A DNA stretch of 64,000 nt from Streptococcus dysgalactiae subsp. dysgalactiae (GCF_900459225.1 NZ_UHFH01000003.1:1591001-1655000), one strand, 5' to 3'; positions 34,601-42,906 are shown, counted from the first letter of the stretch. Made by a program: numbers and translations. Notes: a model not told the origin generated them from the letters alone.

Positions 34601-36622
34601 TCGCTCACCTACAATTGCTGGCACACCTTTAGAACCATCTGGAATTTTCACTAGGTCTGTAATTTCTTTGTCTGACACTGGAGTTCCTTGTGGCACTGTA
34701 GTCTCACCACCTGTCGGATCATACTTATCTTTATCTGGAGTTGGAGTTACATGGATAGTTACTGTCACTGTATCCTTAGTCCCATCTGGGTATGTGACCT
34801 CCACAGTAACTGGATAGTCTCCTGGCTGATCCGTATTTGGTCGCTCACCTACAATTGCTGGCACACCTTTAGAACCATCTGGAATTTTCACTAGGTCTGT
34901 AATTTCTTTGTCTGACACTGGAGTTCCTTGTGGCACTGTAGTCTCACCACCTGTCGGATCATACTTATCTTTATCTGGAGTTGGAGTTACATGGATAGTT
35001 ACTGTCACTGTATCCTTAGTCCCATCTGGGTATGTGACCTCCACAGTAACTGGATAGTCTCCTGGCTGATCCGTATTTGGTCGCTCACCTACAATTGCTG
35101 GCACACCTTTAGAACCATCTGGAATTTTCACTAGGTCTGTAATTTCTTTGTCTGACACTGGAGTTCCTTGTGGCACTGTAGTCTCACCACCCGTCGGATC
35201 ATACTTATCTTTATCTGGAGTTGGAGTTACATGGATAGTTACTGTCACTGTATCCTTAGTCCCATCTGGGTATGTGACCTCCACAGTAACTGGATAGTCT
35301 CCTGGCTGATCCGTATTTGGTCGCTCACCTACAATTGCTGGCACACCTTTAGAACCATCTGGAATTTTCACTAGGTCTGTAATTTCTTTGTCTGACACTG
35401 GAGTTCCTTGTGGCACTGTAGTCTCACCACCCGTCGGATCATACTTATCTTTATCTGGAGTTGGAGTTACATGGATAGTTACTGTCACTGTATCCTTAGT
35501 CCCATCTGGGTATGTGACCTCCACAGTAACTGGATAGTCTCCTGGCTGATCCGTATTTGGTCGCTCACCTACAATTGCTGGCACACCTTTAGAACCATCT
35601 GGAATTTTCACTAGGTCTGTAATTTCTTTGTCTGACACTGGAGTTCCTTGTGGCACTGTAGTCTCACCACCTGTCGGATCATACTTATCTTTATCTGGAG
35701 TTGGAGTTACATGGATAGTTACTGTCACTGTATCCTTAGTCCCATCTGGGTATGTGACCTCCACAGTAACTGGATAGTCTCCTGGCTGATCCGTATTTGG
35801 TCGCTCACCTACAATTGCTGGCACACCTTTAGAACCATCTGGAATTTTCACTAGGTCTGTAATTTCTTTGTCTGACACTGGAGTTCCTTGTGGCACTGTA
35901 GTCTCACCACCCGTCGGATCATACTTATCTTTATCTGGAGTTGGAGTTACTAATTTCTTTTCTAAAGCATTAACCTCAATTATTTTATTATCAACATCAG
36001 GCTGCCTCTTAGGATTATTATCAATATCTTTTTTTATTGCTTCTAATCCAGTTAAGACTTCATCACGACTCCCATCACTCCACTTAGGATCATTTGCATT
36101 ATTTATTACTTCATCTATCCTATTTCTTAAAGCTGTAGAATCATATATAGTTAAATTCACACTAACTATATCAATTTGTCCATCAGCTTTTTTATATGGA
36201 TTTCCAGTTTCATCAAGTATATGAAAAGTGATAGTTGCTGAACCAGTTGTTGTAATTTCACTCGGATTACTATAATATTTAGCACCTTGTTTGATATAAT
36301 AATTTGCTGAATAGCTTGATGGATTTAATACAATGAGGTTTTGAGGATCAATCAATCCATTCTTTACATCATATAAATCTATATAGGCATTTCCATTTTG
36401 CATATTTTTAGTGATACTTGTATTTAATGTAGCGGCACTTCCTGGAATTACCTCAGCTGCAAATACAGTATCTGTGGAGATATTAAATTGACCTTGAGTA
36501 AAACCTCCTAAAAAACTAATACCAATTAGTACAGAAGCTGCACCAAACTTAAACTTCTTAATTGAAAACCGTTGTTTCGTCTGTGAAGTATCATAACTGT
36601 TATTTTTAGACCTTCTAAACAT
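31691..36622 (-). CDS. Rib/alpha-like family LPXTG surface protein (R28/Alp-like)
   Basis: The 1643-residue protein has a YSIRK-type signal peptide (FSIKKFKFGAASVLIG), a mature N-terminal domain of about 175 residues (57-230, starting EVIPGSAATLNTSITKN) as in Rib/Alp/R28, 17 tandem repeats of 80 residues, and LPATGE with membrane span and KKKED tail. The family promotes adhesion to epithelial cells and gives protective immunity. N-terminal sequence decides the type: it is close to R28/Alp3 style but I cannot assign an exact allele. An AraC regulator gene stands divergently upstream. Length will vary with repeat number. Confidence 0.93.
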   Translation of the reverse strand: MFRRSKNNSYDTSQTKQRFSIKKFKFGAASVLIGISFLGGFTQGQFNISTDTVFAAEVIPGSAATLNTSITKNMQNGNAYIDLYDVKNGLIDPQNLIVLNPSSYSANYYIKQGAKYYSNPSEITTTGSATITFHILDETGNPYKKADGQIDIVSVNLTIYDSTALRNRIDEVINNANDPKWSDGSRDEVLTGLEAIKKDIDNNPKRQPDVDNKIIEVNALEKKLVTPTPDKDKYDPTGGETTVPQGTPVSDKEITDLVKIPDGSKGVPAIVGERPNTDQPGDYPVTVEVTYPDGTKDTVTVTIHVTPTPDKDKYDPTGGETTVPQGTPVSDKEITDLVKIPDGSKGVPAIVGERPNTDQPGDYPVTVEVTYPDGTKDTVTVTIHVTPTPDKDKYDPTGGETTVPQGTPVSDKEITDLVKIPDGSKGVPAIVGERPNTDQPGDYPVTVEVTYPDGTKDTVTVTIHVTPTPDKDKYDPTGGETTVPQGTPVSDKEITDLVKIPDGSKGVPAIVGERPNTDQPGDYPVTVEVTYPDGTKDTVTVTIHVTPTPDKDKYDPTGGETTVPQGTPVSDKEITDLVKIPDGSKGVPAIVGERPNTDQPGDYPVTVEVTYPDGTKDTVTVTIHVTPTPDKDKYDPTGGETTVPQGTPVSDKEITDLVKIPDGSKGVPAIVGERPNTDQPGDYPVTVEVTYPDGTKDTVTVTIHVTPTPDKDKYDPTGGETTVPQGTPVSDKEITDLVKIPDGSKGVPAIVGERPNTDQPGDYPVTVEVTYPDGTKDTVTVTIHVTPTPDKDKYDPTGGETTVPQGTPVSDKEITDLVKIPDGSKGVPAIVGERPNTDQPGDYPVTVEVTYPDGTKDTVTVTIHVTPTPDKDKYDPTGGETTVPQGTPVSDKEITDLVKIPDGSKGVPAIVGERPNTDQPGDYPVTVEVTYPDGTKDTVTVTIHVTPTPDKDKYDPTGGETTVPQGTPVSDKEITDLVKIPDGSKGVPAIVGERPNTDQPGDYPVTVEVTYPDGTKDTVTVTIHVTPTPDKDKYDPTGGETTVPQGTPVSDKEITDLVKIPDGSKGVPAIVGERPNTDQPGDYPVTVEVTYPDGTKDTVTVTIHVTPTPDKDKYDPTGGETTVPQGTPVSDKEITDLVKIPDGSKGVPAIVGERPNTDQPGDYPVTVEVTYPDGTKDTVTVTIHVTPTPDKDKYDPTGGETTVPQGTPVSDKEITDLVKIPDGSKGVPAIVGERPNTDQPGDYPVTVEVTYPDGTKDTVTVTIHVTPTPDKDKYDPTGGETTVPQGTPVSDKEITDLVKIPDGSKGVPAIVGERPNTDQPGDYPVTVEVTYPDGTKDTVTVTIHVTPTPDKDKYDPTGGETTVPQGTPVSDKEITDLVKIPDGSKGVPAIVGERPNTDQPGDYPVTVEVTYPDGTKDTVTVTIHVTPTPDKDKYDPTGGETTVPQGTPVSDKEITDLVKIPDGSKGVPAIVGERPNTDQPGDYPVTVEVTYPDGTKDTVTVTIHVTPTPDKDKYDPTGGETTVPQGTPVSDKEITDLVKIPDGSKGVPAIVGERPDTNVPGDHKVTVDVTYPDGSKDTVTVTIHVTPTPDKDKYDPTGKSQQVNGKGNKLPATGENATPFFNVAALTIISSVGLLSVSKKKED
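31871..35950 (-). repeat. Array of 17 x 240-bp repeats in the Rib-like gene
   Basis: Sixteen units encode the same 80 residues, and the last (C-terminal, 31871-32110) differs in the segment GERPDTNVPGDHKVTVDV. Among units I see only one recurrent silent difference (ACG or ACA in the Thr codon of DPTGGE). Read from low to high coordinate its states are C T T T T T T C C T C T T C C T C on the plus strand. Confidence 0.95.
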
Positions 36623-36726
36623 AATATTCTCCCTTACTTTTTCTGTATAACTCTATACATAGTAAAGTATAGGATTAAATAACAAACATTAGAATATCTA
36701 TACTTTTTTATCTAATCTAATCTGTC

Positions 36727-36832
36727 TTTTTTTTTTTTTTAATTTGACTTTTTTGGTTTTTTGAATCATACTTGGTTAAAATCACCGACTACCTAATTAT
36801 TCTGTTGACTTTAATGAAATCTTCTCTAAAAT
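36727..36832 (+). promoter_or_regulatory. Intergenic control region with 14-T tract and promoter of the AraC gene
   Basis: A run of 14 T lies at 36727-36740 between the divergent Rib-like and AraC genes. TTGACT (36805-36810) and TAAAAT (36827-36832), 16 bp apart, form the likely AraC-gene promoter. On the other strand TATACT about 50 bp before the Rib-like ATG is a candidate -10. I recall that length change in a T tract between R28 and its AraC neighbour alters expression in S. pyogenes M28; the arrangement here looks the same. Confidence 0.65.
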
Positions 36833-36865
36833 AGATAACATATTAAATCAAAGGTGGTAACTCAT

Positions 36866-38059
36866 ATGATTGATTTTTTATTGTTGAAATCATTACACAG
36901 TCTTCTAGGTCTAACTATTACTATTTGTGATCAAAATTTTTCTGTTATCAGAGAGTATAAATCCGATAAAACTATTTCACTTTTTTACAATCATTACCTT
37001 ATTTTAAGTAACTTTAGTAAAACTCAACATGATTTTTTATTTCATTATGGCTCTTTAGGAGAACTTTTTCTTGTCCACCATATTCAACAATATTATATTA
37101 TCATCGGTCCCTGGCGTAGCAATGCTATTGACCCTTTACTTCTTAAGAAAAAGCTGACTGAAACACAAATCAATTCTAGTGAACAAGACTACTTTATTGA
37201 TAGACTATCCCAATTACCTTTCTTCTCACTTAGTCAAATCCGAGAATTACTAATAGTAACCAATTATTGTCTAACTGGGGTTGTGAAAGATAAATTATCA
37301 GAGCCCTTACATTACTACACGAGAGGGTGGAGCAACTCCTTTGATCTAGATAAAATTAAGCAATTTTCTAAACAGAATATGAGTTCTTACAAATATCAGT
37401 ATCATTTTGAAAATAAGATTCTAAAGGCTGTTAAATCAGGTAGTGAATTTCTTTTGAAAGAAACAGTGGAACACTTTAGCAATTCTATCGTACCTATAAT
37501 CAGTGGAGATGAATTGCGATCTGAAAAAAACTACTCCATCATTATTTATGATCGTCTCTCACAGGCTACCATTCAAGCAGGACTTGATATCGAAACAGCT
37601 TATCGAGCACGAGATCGTTTTATAAAAGAAACTGAGTCAACTATAAGTCTAAATGAAGTTTTAAAATTACGTGATACTGCTATCTTATTCTATACTCAAC
37701 AAGTTCATTCTTTAAAAAGACATCTCGGAACCCCTCATTCTCAAACTATTGTCGCAGTGATTCGATATCTTGAAAATAATCTAAATCGCTTTATTAAAAC
37801 AGAAGAAATAGCTAAAGAATGTCACATGAGTGAATCGAAGTTACGAAAACTATTTAAGCAAGAAAAACATGTCACTATTCAACAATATTTTCTAAACTTA
37901 AAAATCGAAGCTGCTAAGCAGTTACTAGACGAAAATAAGAAAGTAGAAGAAGTTTCCAATTTACTTGGATTTTCCACCTCTTCTAATTTTTCAAGGACAT
38001 TTAAAAAAATAGTGGGAATTAGCCCACTAGAATATAAGCAAAAGCTTAAGAGAATATAG
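36866..38059 (+). CDS. AraC-family transcriptional regulator
   Basis: ATG 36866 follows AAAGGTGG (a GTG at 36854 is less likely). The 397-residue protein has a long N-terminal sensory region of unknown ligand and a C-terminal AraC domain (about 295-395) with both helix-turn-helix units: IKTEEIAKECHMSESKLRKL and VEEVSNLLGFSTSSNFSRTF. It is divergent from the Rib-like adhesin gene and is the natural candidate to control it, as for the AraC gene beside R28 in RD2-type S. pyogenes. Confidence 0.88.
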   Translation: MIDFLLLKSLHSLLGLTITICDQNFSVIREYKSDKTISLFYNHYLILSNFSKTQHDFLFHYGSLGELFLVHHIQQYYIIIGPWRSNAIDPLLLKKKLTETQINSSEQDYFIDRLSQLPFFSLSQIRELLIVTNYCLTGVVKDKLSEPLHYYTRGWSNSFDLDKIKQFSKQNMSSYKYQYHFENKILKAVKSGSEFLLKETVEHFSNSIVPIISGDELRSEKNYSIIIYDRLSQATIQAGLDIETAYRARDRFIKETESTISLNEVLKLRDTAILFYTQQVHSLKRHLGTPHSQTIVAVIRYLENNLNRFIKTEEIAKECHMSESKLRKLFKQEKHVTIQQYFLNLKIEAAKQLLDENKKVEEVSNLLGFSTSSNFSRTFKKIVGISPLEYKQKLKRI

Positions 38060-38197
38060 TAATCGAAAAATATTCATTTTGCTTAATATTCCATTCATAA
38101 TAGACTATTTTAGAAATTACCATTATAGCAAATATACTTTATACAACAATCAAAATTTATTAATTACTTTACAAAATATACTAACTGAATAAGTCAA

Positions 38198-38388
38198 TTT
38201 TTGTTCTAAAATTGTTCTTAAAAATAGAAATCACTCTATTAATTTTTACAATAAAAAATGATAAATCCCTTGATATTATTGGTTATTTTATGTTTAAAAA
38301 CTATAAGAAAATTTCTAATTATTCTCGGTGGTGGCAGAAAATATATGAGTGAAACCTTATTATAATAGGGTTTCTTTTATTTTTGTTC
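38198..38388. other. Att-like module 6 (right edge of the accessory region)
   Basis: Left edge TTTTTGTTCTAAAATTGTTCT; GATAAATCCCTTGAT at 38259-38273; hairpin AAACCTTATTATAATAGGGTTT with T-run at the right. A 21-base stretch around the GATAAATCCC core is identical to that in module 1. To the right the sequence changes to the chromosomal adcAII region, so this is a candidate right attachment site. Confidence 0.55.
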
Positions 38389-38391
38389 ATG

Positions 38392-38640
38392 ACAATCATT
38401 TTAACAACAGCACCTGTCTTCAGGTGTCATTTATCGTTTCAACAGTTGAACTACCATTATCGTGTTCGACCTTATTGTTCATTATGTATAACTGTATCCC
38501 ACCTATAGAACTATCGTTCTTTTTGCTATTCTATATTTTTGTGTCGCACTTGCTAGAAGTTCATGATCAAAACCAGTACCTTTATCAGAAATTATAATCA
38601 TATAGTTGTCTTCGATATTTTAGAATGAAGTTTTGCTTGT
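38392..38640 (-). pseudogene. Decayed C-terminus of a lantibiotic-type histidine kinase
   Basis: The segment matches 23428-23660 (the end of the intact kinase gene) in the same orientation: the first 30 bases after the stop region are nearly the same and the match continues, with gaps, through the HATPase region. No long frame remains. It follows module 6 just as the intact kinase follows module 4. Confidence 0.75.
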
Positions 38641-38667
38641 GTAGGACGTGACCTTTCTCAAATAGTA

Positions 38668-38707
38668 TTGACAAAGATGTGAAAGAGGTCTATACTTAAC
38701 TGGTTAA
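38668..38707 (+). promoter_or_regulatory. Promoter with AdcR-type zinc operator for adcAII
   Basis: TTGACA (38668-38673), a 17-bp spacer and TATACT (38691-38696) form a strong promoter. TTAACTGGTTAA at 38696-38707 matches the AdcR consensus TTAACYRGTTAA exactly and overlaps the -10/+1 region. Zinc-bound AdcR would block transcription when zinc is plentiful. Confidence 0.9.
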
Positions 38708-38771
38708 GGTGAGGATTCTTTACCTGAAACTTAATGGTTTAATGAATTTTTTAATTAGAAAGGAACCAATC

Positions 38772-39698
38772 GTGAAAAGAAAATATCTTGCACTAGGTTT
38801 TGCTTTACTGTGCTGTTTATTAGTCCCTTTTATGACAGCCTGCCAAAAGCAGCCCAAGCAAACAAAAGATGGTTTACACATTGTGACAAGCTTTTATCCC
38901 ATCTATGCCATGACCAAATACATCTCTGGTGATTTGAATGATGTTAAAATGATTCAATCTAGAGCAGGGATTCACTCTTTTGAACCTTCTCCAAATGATG
39001 TGGCAGCCATATATGACGCAGATTTATTTGTTTACCATTCCCATACACTGGAAGCTTGGGCAGGGAAATTGGATGCGAGCAAACATCATTCAAAAGTTAA
39101 GATTGTTGAAGCTTCAAAAGGTTTGACACTAGATAAGGTTGAAGGCTTGGAAGATATGCCTGTGACAGATGGTGTTGATCCGGCTAGATTGTATGATCCT
39201 CATACTTGGTCTGACCCCTTATTAGCGGCAGATGAAGCAGATATTATTGCTAAACAATTGGCAAAGATTGATCCTAAACATCGTTCAGTTTATGAGAAAA
39301 ATGCCAAGTCTTTTAGAGAAGAGGCTGAGAACATTGATCATACTTTTCAAGCTAAATTTAAAAAGGTTAAGTCACGAACCTTCGTTACTCAACACACAGC
39401 TTTTTCTTATCTCGCTAAACGTTATAAGCTTAAACAGATCGGCATTGCAGGAATTTCACCGGAGCAAGAGCCAACTCCTAGACAGTTGACAGAAATTAGG
39501 GATTTTATCAAAACTTATCAGGTAAAAACCATTTTTGTGGAGAAAAATGTCTCTCAAAAATTAGCAAAAACAGTCGCTCATACAACTGGTGTCAAACTTA
39601 AACTATTGAGTCCTCTAGAAGCGGATCCAGAAAATAATAAGTCCTATTTGGAAAATGTCAAAGAAAATTTGACCATTTTGTATAACGAATTACGTTAA
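38772..39698 (+). CDS. adcAII: Zinc-binding lipoprotein AdcAII/Lmb family
   Basis: The likely start is GTG 38772 (AAAGGAACCAATC precedes). The 308-residue protein has a lipoprotein signal with lipobox MTAC and a ZnuA/TroA-type fold. Zinc ligands are expected at His of GIHSFEPS, His of FVYHSHTLEAW, His of TQHTAFSY and Glu/Asp later. It feeds zinc to the AdcBC transporter and in some streptococci binds laminin. Its sequence is nearer pneumococcal AdcAII than GBS Lmb in my reading. It is followed 11 bp later by the histidine-triad gene, and an AdcR site lies upstream. Confidence 0.92.
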   Translation: MKRKYLALGFALLCCLLVPFMTACQKQPKQTKDGLHIVTSFYPIYAMTKYISGDLNDVKMIQSRAGIHSFEPSPNDVAAIYDADLFVYHSHTLEAWAGKLDASKHHSKVKIVEASKGLTLDKVEGLEDMPVTDGVDPARLYDPHTWSDPLLAADEADIIAKQLAKIDPKHRSVYEKNAKSFREEAENIDHTFQAKFKKVKSRTFVTQHTAFSYLAKRYKLKQIGIAGISPEQEPTPRQLTEIRDFIKTYQVKTIFVEKNVSQKLAKTVAHTTGVKLKLLSPLEADPENNKSYLENVKENLTILYNELR

Positions 39699-39709
39699 AG
39701 GAGAATACA

Positions 39710-42217
39710 ATGAAACAGAAAAAAATAATTGGTACAGCGGCAGCTTTGGTTGTTTTATGTAGTTCTTGCGGTTATGCTCTCGGAAAATATCAAGCAGAGA
39801 AGGCACAAAATAATGCCGTTTCTTATGTCAAAGACAGTGGTCGAGACAAATCTGACAAAACTTCATTAGCAGCAGATAAAACACCTGACCAAATTAGTCA
39901 GGAAGAAGGCATTTCGGCAGAGCAAATTGTGGTTAAAATCACTGATCAAGGGTACGTGACGTCACACGGTGATCACTACCATTACTACAATGGTAAAGTT
40001 CCTTACAATGCCATTATCAGCGAAGAATTGTTGATGACAGATCCGAATTACCATTTCAAACAATCTGATGTTGTGAATGAGATTTTAGATGGTTATGTGA
40101 TTAAAGTGGATGGTAAGTATTACGTTTACCTCAAACCAGGAAGCAAACGTAAAAACATTCGGACAAAAAAAGAAATTGCAGAGCAGGTTGCCAAAGGAAC
40201 TAAAGAAGCTAAAGAAAAAGGATTGACCAAGGTTGCCCATCTAAGCAAGTCAGAAGCTGCAGCTGTTAGCCAGGCTAAAAAAGAAGGCCGATATACTACT
40301 GATGATGGTTATGTTTTTAGCCCAACAGATGTGATTGATGATATGGGAGATGCTTACTTAGTACCTCATGGCAACCATTTCCACTATATTCCTAAAAAAG
40401 ATTTGTCTCCAAGTGAATTAGCAGCAGCACAGGCCTATTGGAGCCAAAAACAAGGCGGAGCTGCTAGGCCAGCTGGTTACCGTCCAGCTCCGATGTCAAA
40501 TCCAGGGATTACACCAAATCCTGGTCCTTTGCCAACAATTGGTGGTGACCATCCAGTAATTCCTATTCCAAATGAGGCTTCACCAGTTGCAGGTAACCCA
40601 AGCGCAGCCTTTCATGGGAAATCCTTTACAGAACTATTAAACCAATTGCATGGTTTGGACAAAGAATATCGTCATGTTGAAGAAGACGGACTTATTTTTG
40701 AACCAACTCAGGTGACAAAGGCCAATGAATTTGGTTATGTGATTCCTCATGGTGATCACTATCATATTATTCCAAGGAGTCAATTATCAGCCCTTGAAAT
40801 CACCTTGGCTGATCGTTACCTTGCAGGAGAAACCCAAGACGATACTGCTAACAAACCAAAACCAGCAGAACAATCACATTCTGATAAAGAAGTGATTCAT
40901 CATTTCCTCGGACATGACATCAAAGCTTATGGCAAAGGGTTAGATGGCAAACCTTATGATACTAGCGATGCTTATGTCTTTAGCAAGGAATCGATTGATT
41001 CCGTTGATAAATCTGGTGTGACAGCTAAACACGGCAATCATTTCCACTACATGGGATTTGGGGAACTTGAGCAAAGTGAATTGGACCAAGTTGCTGATTG
41101 GTTGAAAGATAGAGGACAAGCAGATGCGATTGCAGCATCTCTAAGCCGAGCAGGAAATAAAGAAAAAGTTATTCTCAAGAAAGATAATGTAGAGCAAACT
41201 GTCTCCAAACCAGCTTTTGAGACTAAAAACGTTATCAACAAGCAAGATGGATCGTTTATTCTACTTAAGGATGGCAAAGAATATACCTATGATGAAAAAC
41301 AATTAGATAATACACAACGTGCATTTGCAGAATTAAGACTCGCTGAACTAAAAAAAGGAAACTATAAATATGATATTGTTCCACCAAAAGAAGGTGAATT
41401 AGAGCCTGGACTATATGTCAATCTCGATGATATTCCGCTGCATGCAGAAAATGCAACGGTTGATTTGGGAGATCGTTTTATCATTCCTCATATTGATCAT
41501 ATACATATTGCCTTTTATAAAGATATGAAGAAGGAACAACTGGCAACAGTTAAATACCTCATGCAACATCCTGAAGTTCGCCCTGAAGCTTGGACCGATC
41601 CTGGTCATAGTAATAAAAAAGCTTCCAATACTAACAAAATTAAATATATTGCTGGATCAACACCTAAGGAACAGCGTGCAGGTATGAAAAACTGGCAAAT
41701 TATTCATACTATTGAAGAAGTACAACAAGCACTCAAGGAAGGTCGTTATGCAACAAGTGATGGCTATATCTTTGATCCAGAAGACATTCGTGATCCACAA
41801 ACTAAGATTTGGAATGATTCTTACACCATTCCACGTGCAAAAGGTGGATCTTTGCGTGATATCCCATTTACGAAACTATCTGAGTCTGAATTAGCACAGG
41901 CGAAGAAGGTTGCTGAAGAAGTCAAGGCCGAACGCGATAAGAAAATCAAGGCAGATGAAGATAATGATGATAAATCTAAGGAAGATCAGAAACAATCTGA
42001 CGAAAAGAAAGAAGACAAGAAATTAATCAATCAAGTAAACTTCCCACTCTTTAAACCAGAATCTTCAACTGACAGCATTTCAGATAGTCAAGATAAGAAG
42101 AAGTCATCAGAAGTGCAATCAAGTAAACTTCAAACTGAACTCAATGTCGACAAACAGGAACTGGAACCAACAAATGATGATGGTAGATTAAAAAAAGATG
42201 AAAAGGCAATAGAATAA
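39710..42217 (+). CDS. htpA: Streptococcal histidine-triad surface protein (Pht/Sht/HtpA family)
   Basis: The 835-residue protein has a signal peptide with a lipobox-like Cys (SSCGYALG) and five HxxHxH triads: HGDHYHYY, HGNHFHYI, HGDHYHII, HGNHFHYM and HIDHIHIAF. Each sits in a Strep_his_triad domain. It captures zinc and hands it to AdcAII, and can bind host factor H in some species. The C-terminal 100 residues are highly charged and low complexity. Operon with adcAII, AAAGGAG upstream. Confidence 0.93.
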   Translation: MKQKKIIGTAAALVVLCSSCGYALGKYQAEKAQNNAVSYVKDSGRDKSDKTSLAADKTPDQISQEEGISAEQIVVKITDQGYVTSHGDHYHYYNGKVPYNAIISEELLMTDPNYHFKQSDVVNEILDGYVIKVDGKYYVYLKPGSKRKNIRTKKEIAEQVAKGTKEAKEKGLTKVAHLSKSEAAAVSQAKKEGRYTTDDGYVFSPTDVIDDMGDAYLVPHGNHFHYIPKKDLSPSELAAAQAYWSQKQGGAARPAGYRPAPMSNPGITPNPGPLPTIGGDHPVIPIPNEASPVAGNPSAAFHGKSFTELLNQLHGLDKEYRHVEEDGLIFEPTQVTKANEFGYVIPHGDHYHIIPRSQLSALEITLADRYLAGETQDDTANKPKPAEQSHSDKEVIHHFLGHDIKAYGKGLDGKPYDTSDAYVFSKESIDSVDKSGVTAKHGNHFHYMGFGELEQSELDQVADWLKDRGQADAIAASLSRAGNKEKVILKKDNVEQTVSKPAFETKNVINKQDGSFILLKDGKEYTYDEKQLDNTQRAFAELRLAELKKGNYKYDIVPPKEGELEPGLYVNLDDIPLHAENATVDLGDRFIIPHIDHIHIAFYKDMKKEQLATVKYLMQHPEVRPEAWTDPGHSNKKASNTNKIKYIAGSTPKEQRAGMKNWQIIHTIEEVQQALKEGRYATSDGYIFDPEDIRDPQTKIWNDSYTIPRAKGGSLRDIPFTKLSESELAQAKKVAEEVKAERDKKIKADEDNDDKSKEDQKQSDEKKEDKKLINQVNFPLFKPESSTDSISDSQDKKKSSEVQSSKLQTELNVDKQELEPTNDDGRLKKDEKAIE

Positions 42218-42270
42218 GCTTCTTCAGATTTAAAACAAAGTCTCTAAAAATGAATTCCCATAAACTTTTG

Positions 42271-42312
42271 TTGCTTCATTATCAACTATATGGTTAGCTG
42301 ATAATGAAGCAA
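42271..42312. repeat. 14-bp perfect inverted repeat after htpA
   Basis: TTGCTTCATTATCA (42271-42284) is perfectly complementary to 42299-42312, with a 14-bp loop and no T-run. It may protect the 3' end of the mRNA. Confidence 0.5.
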
Positions 42313-42414
42313 GAGAGAAGATGAGTATCGTCTTCTTTCTTTGCAGTAAGACGGGTATGACGTTTATCTGAGATACAAGTCTAACATGATTTGAAAGGGC
42401 AATACTAACGTTAA

Positions 42415-42442
42415 AAAGGCCTCAACATTTCGTTGAGGTCTT
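42415..42442 (+). terminator. Terminator of the adcAII-htpA operon
   Basis: GGCCTCAA and TTGAGGTC pair around CATTTCG and are followed by TTTT. It lies 200 bp after htpA. Confidence 0.75.
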
Positions 42443-42530
42443 TTGAGTGATCCAGTAGTTACTCATAAGTTTTCCTATCTGCTACTCTTTATCTTTAATC
42501 CATCACCAGTAAACGGTAAATTTTTATCAA

Positions 42531-42608
42531 CTAATATGCAACGGTGATTCCTAAGCCTAAATAAAGGGCATTTAACACTAGTCGTAACATCCACGTGAGG
42601 TCAGTCAT
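42531..42608 (-). CDS. 25-residue hydrophobic peptide, paralogue of that at 18877
   Basis: ATG 42608 follows GGAGGAAAAGTT, a strong ribosome site, and the frame ends at TAG 42531. The peptide has a short polar start (MTDLTW) and a hydrophobic core containing LNALYLGLGIT. It aligns ungapped with the 37-residue peptide at 18877-18990 (11 of 24 identities) but lacks its basic tail. It lies alone between the htpA terminator and the DAHP synthase gene. Function unknown. Confidence 0.55.
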   Translation of the reverse strand: MTDLTWMLRLVLNALYLGLGITVAY

Positions 42609-42906
42609 AACTTTTCCTCCTAAAATGGTTGATGATAGCATTTGTTATTTCTGTTATTCTAACATTTTCCATTTGTTTTAACAAATCCTCCAAGAGTCAT
42701 GACAAGCTCTCAACCCCCCTGTCGTTACTTGCTATTTCACCTTGTTTATGGTATCATTTCACAGGTTGTAGGTACGTATTTTGAACATAAAGAGCCTTCT
42801 ATGAATCAGCTCATAACTTGTTTACCTCACTTCTTAGTTAGACATTAAACCAAAGCAGTTTGCTATGGCTATAAATCACGTTAGTATTAGTAAAGGAATC
42901 AACTGA

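Noticed and set aside
32048..35854. Sixteen identical 68-codon plus-strand frames
   Set aside because: They are antisense shadows of the 240-bp repeats of the Rib-like gene and have no ribosome sites.
31871..35950. Possible CRISPR-like array
   Set aside because: The repeats are 240 bp, contiguous, in frame and without spacers; they encode protein repeats.
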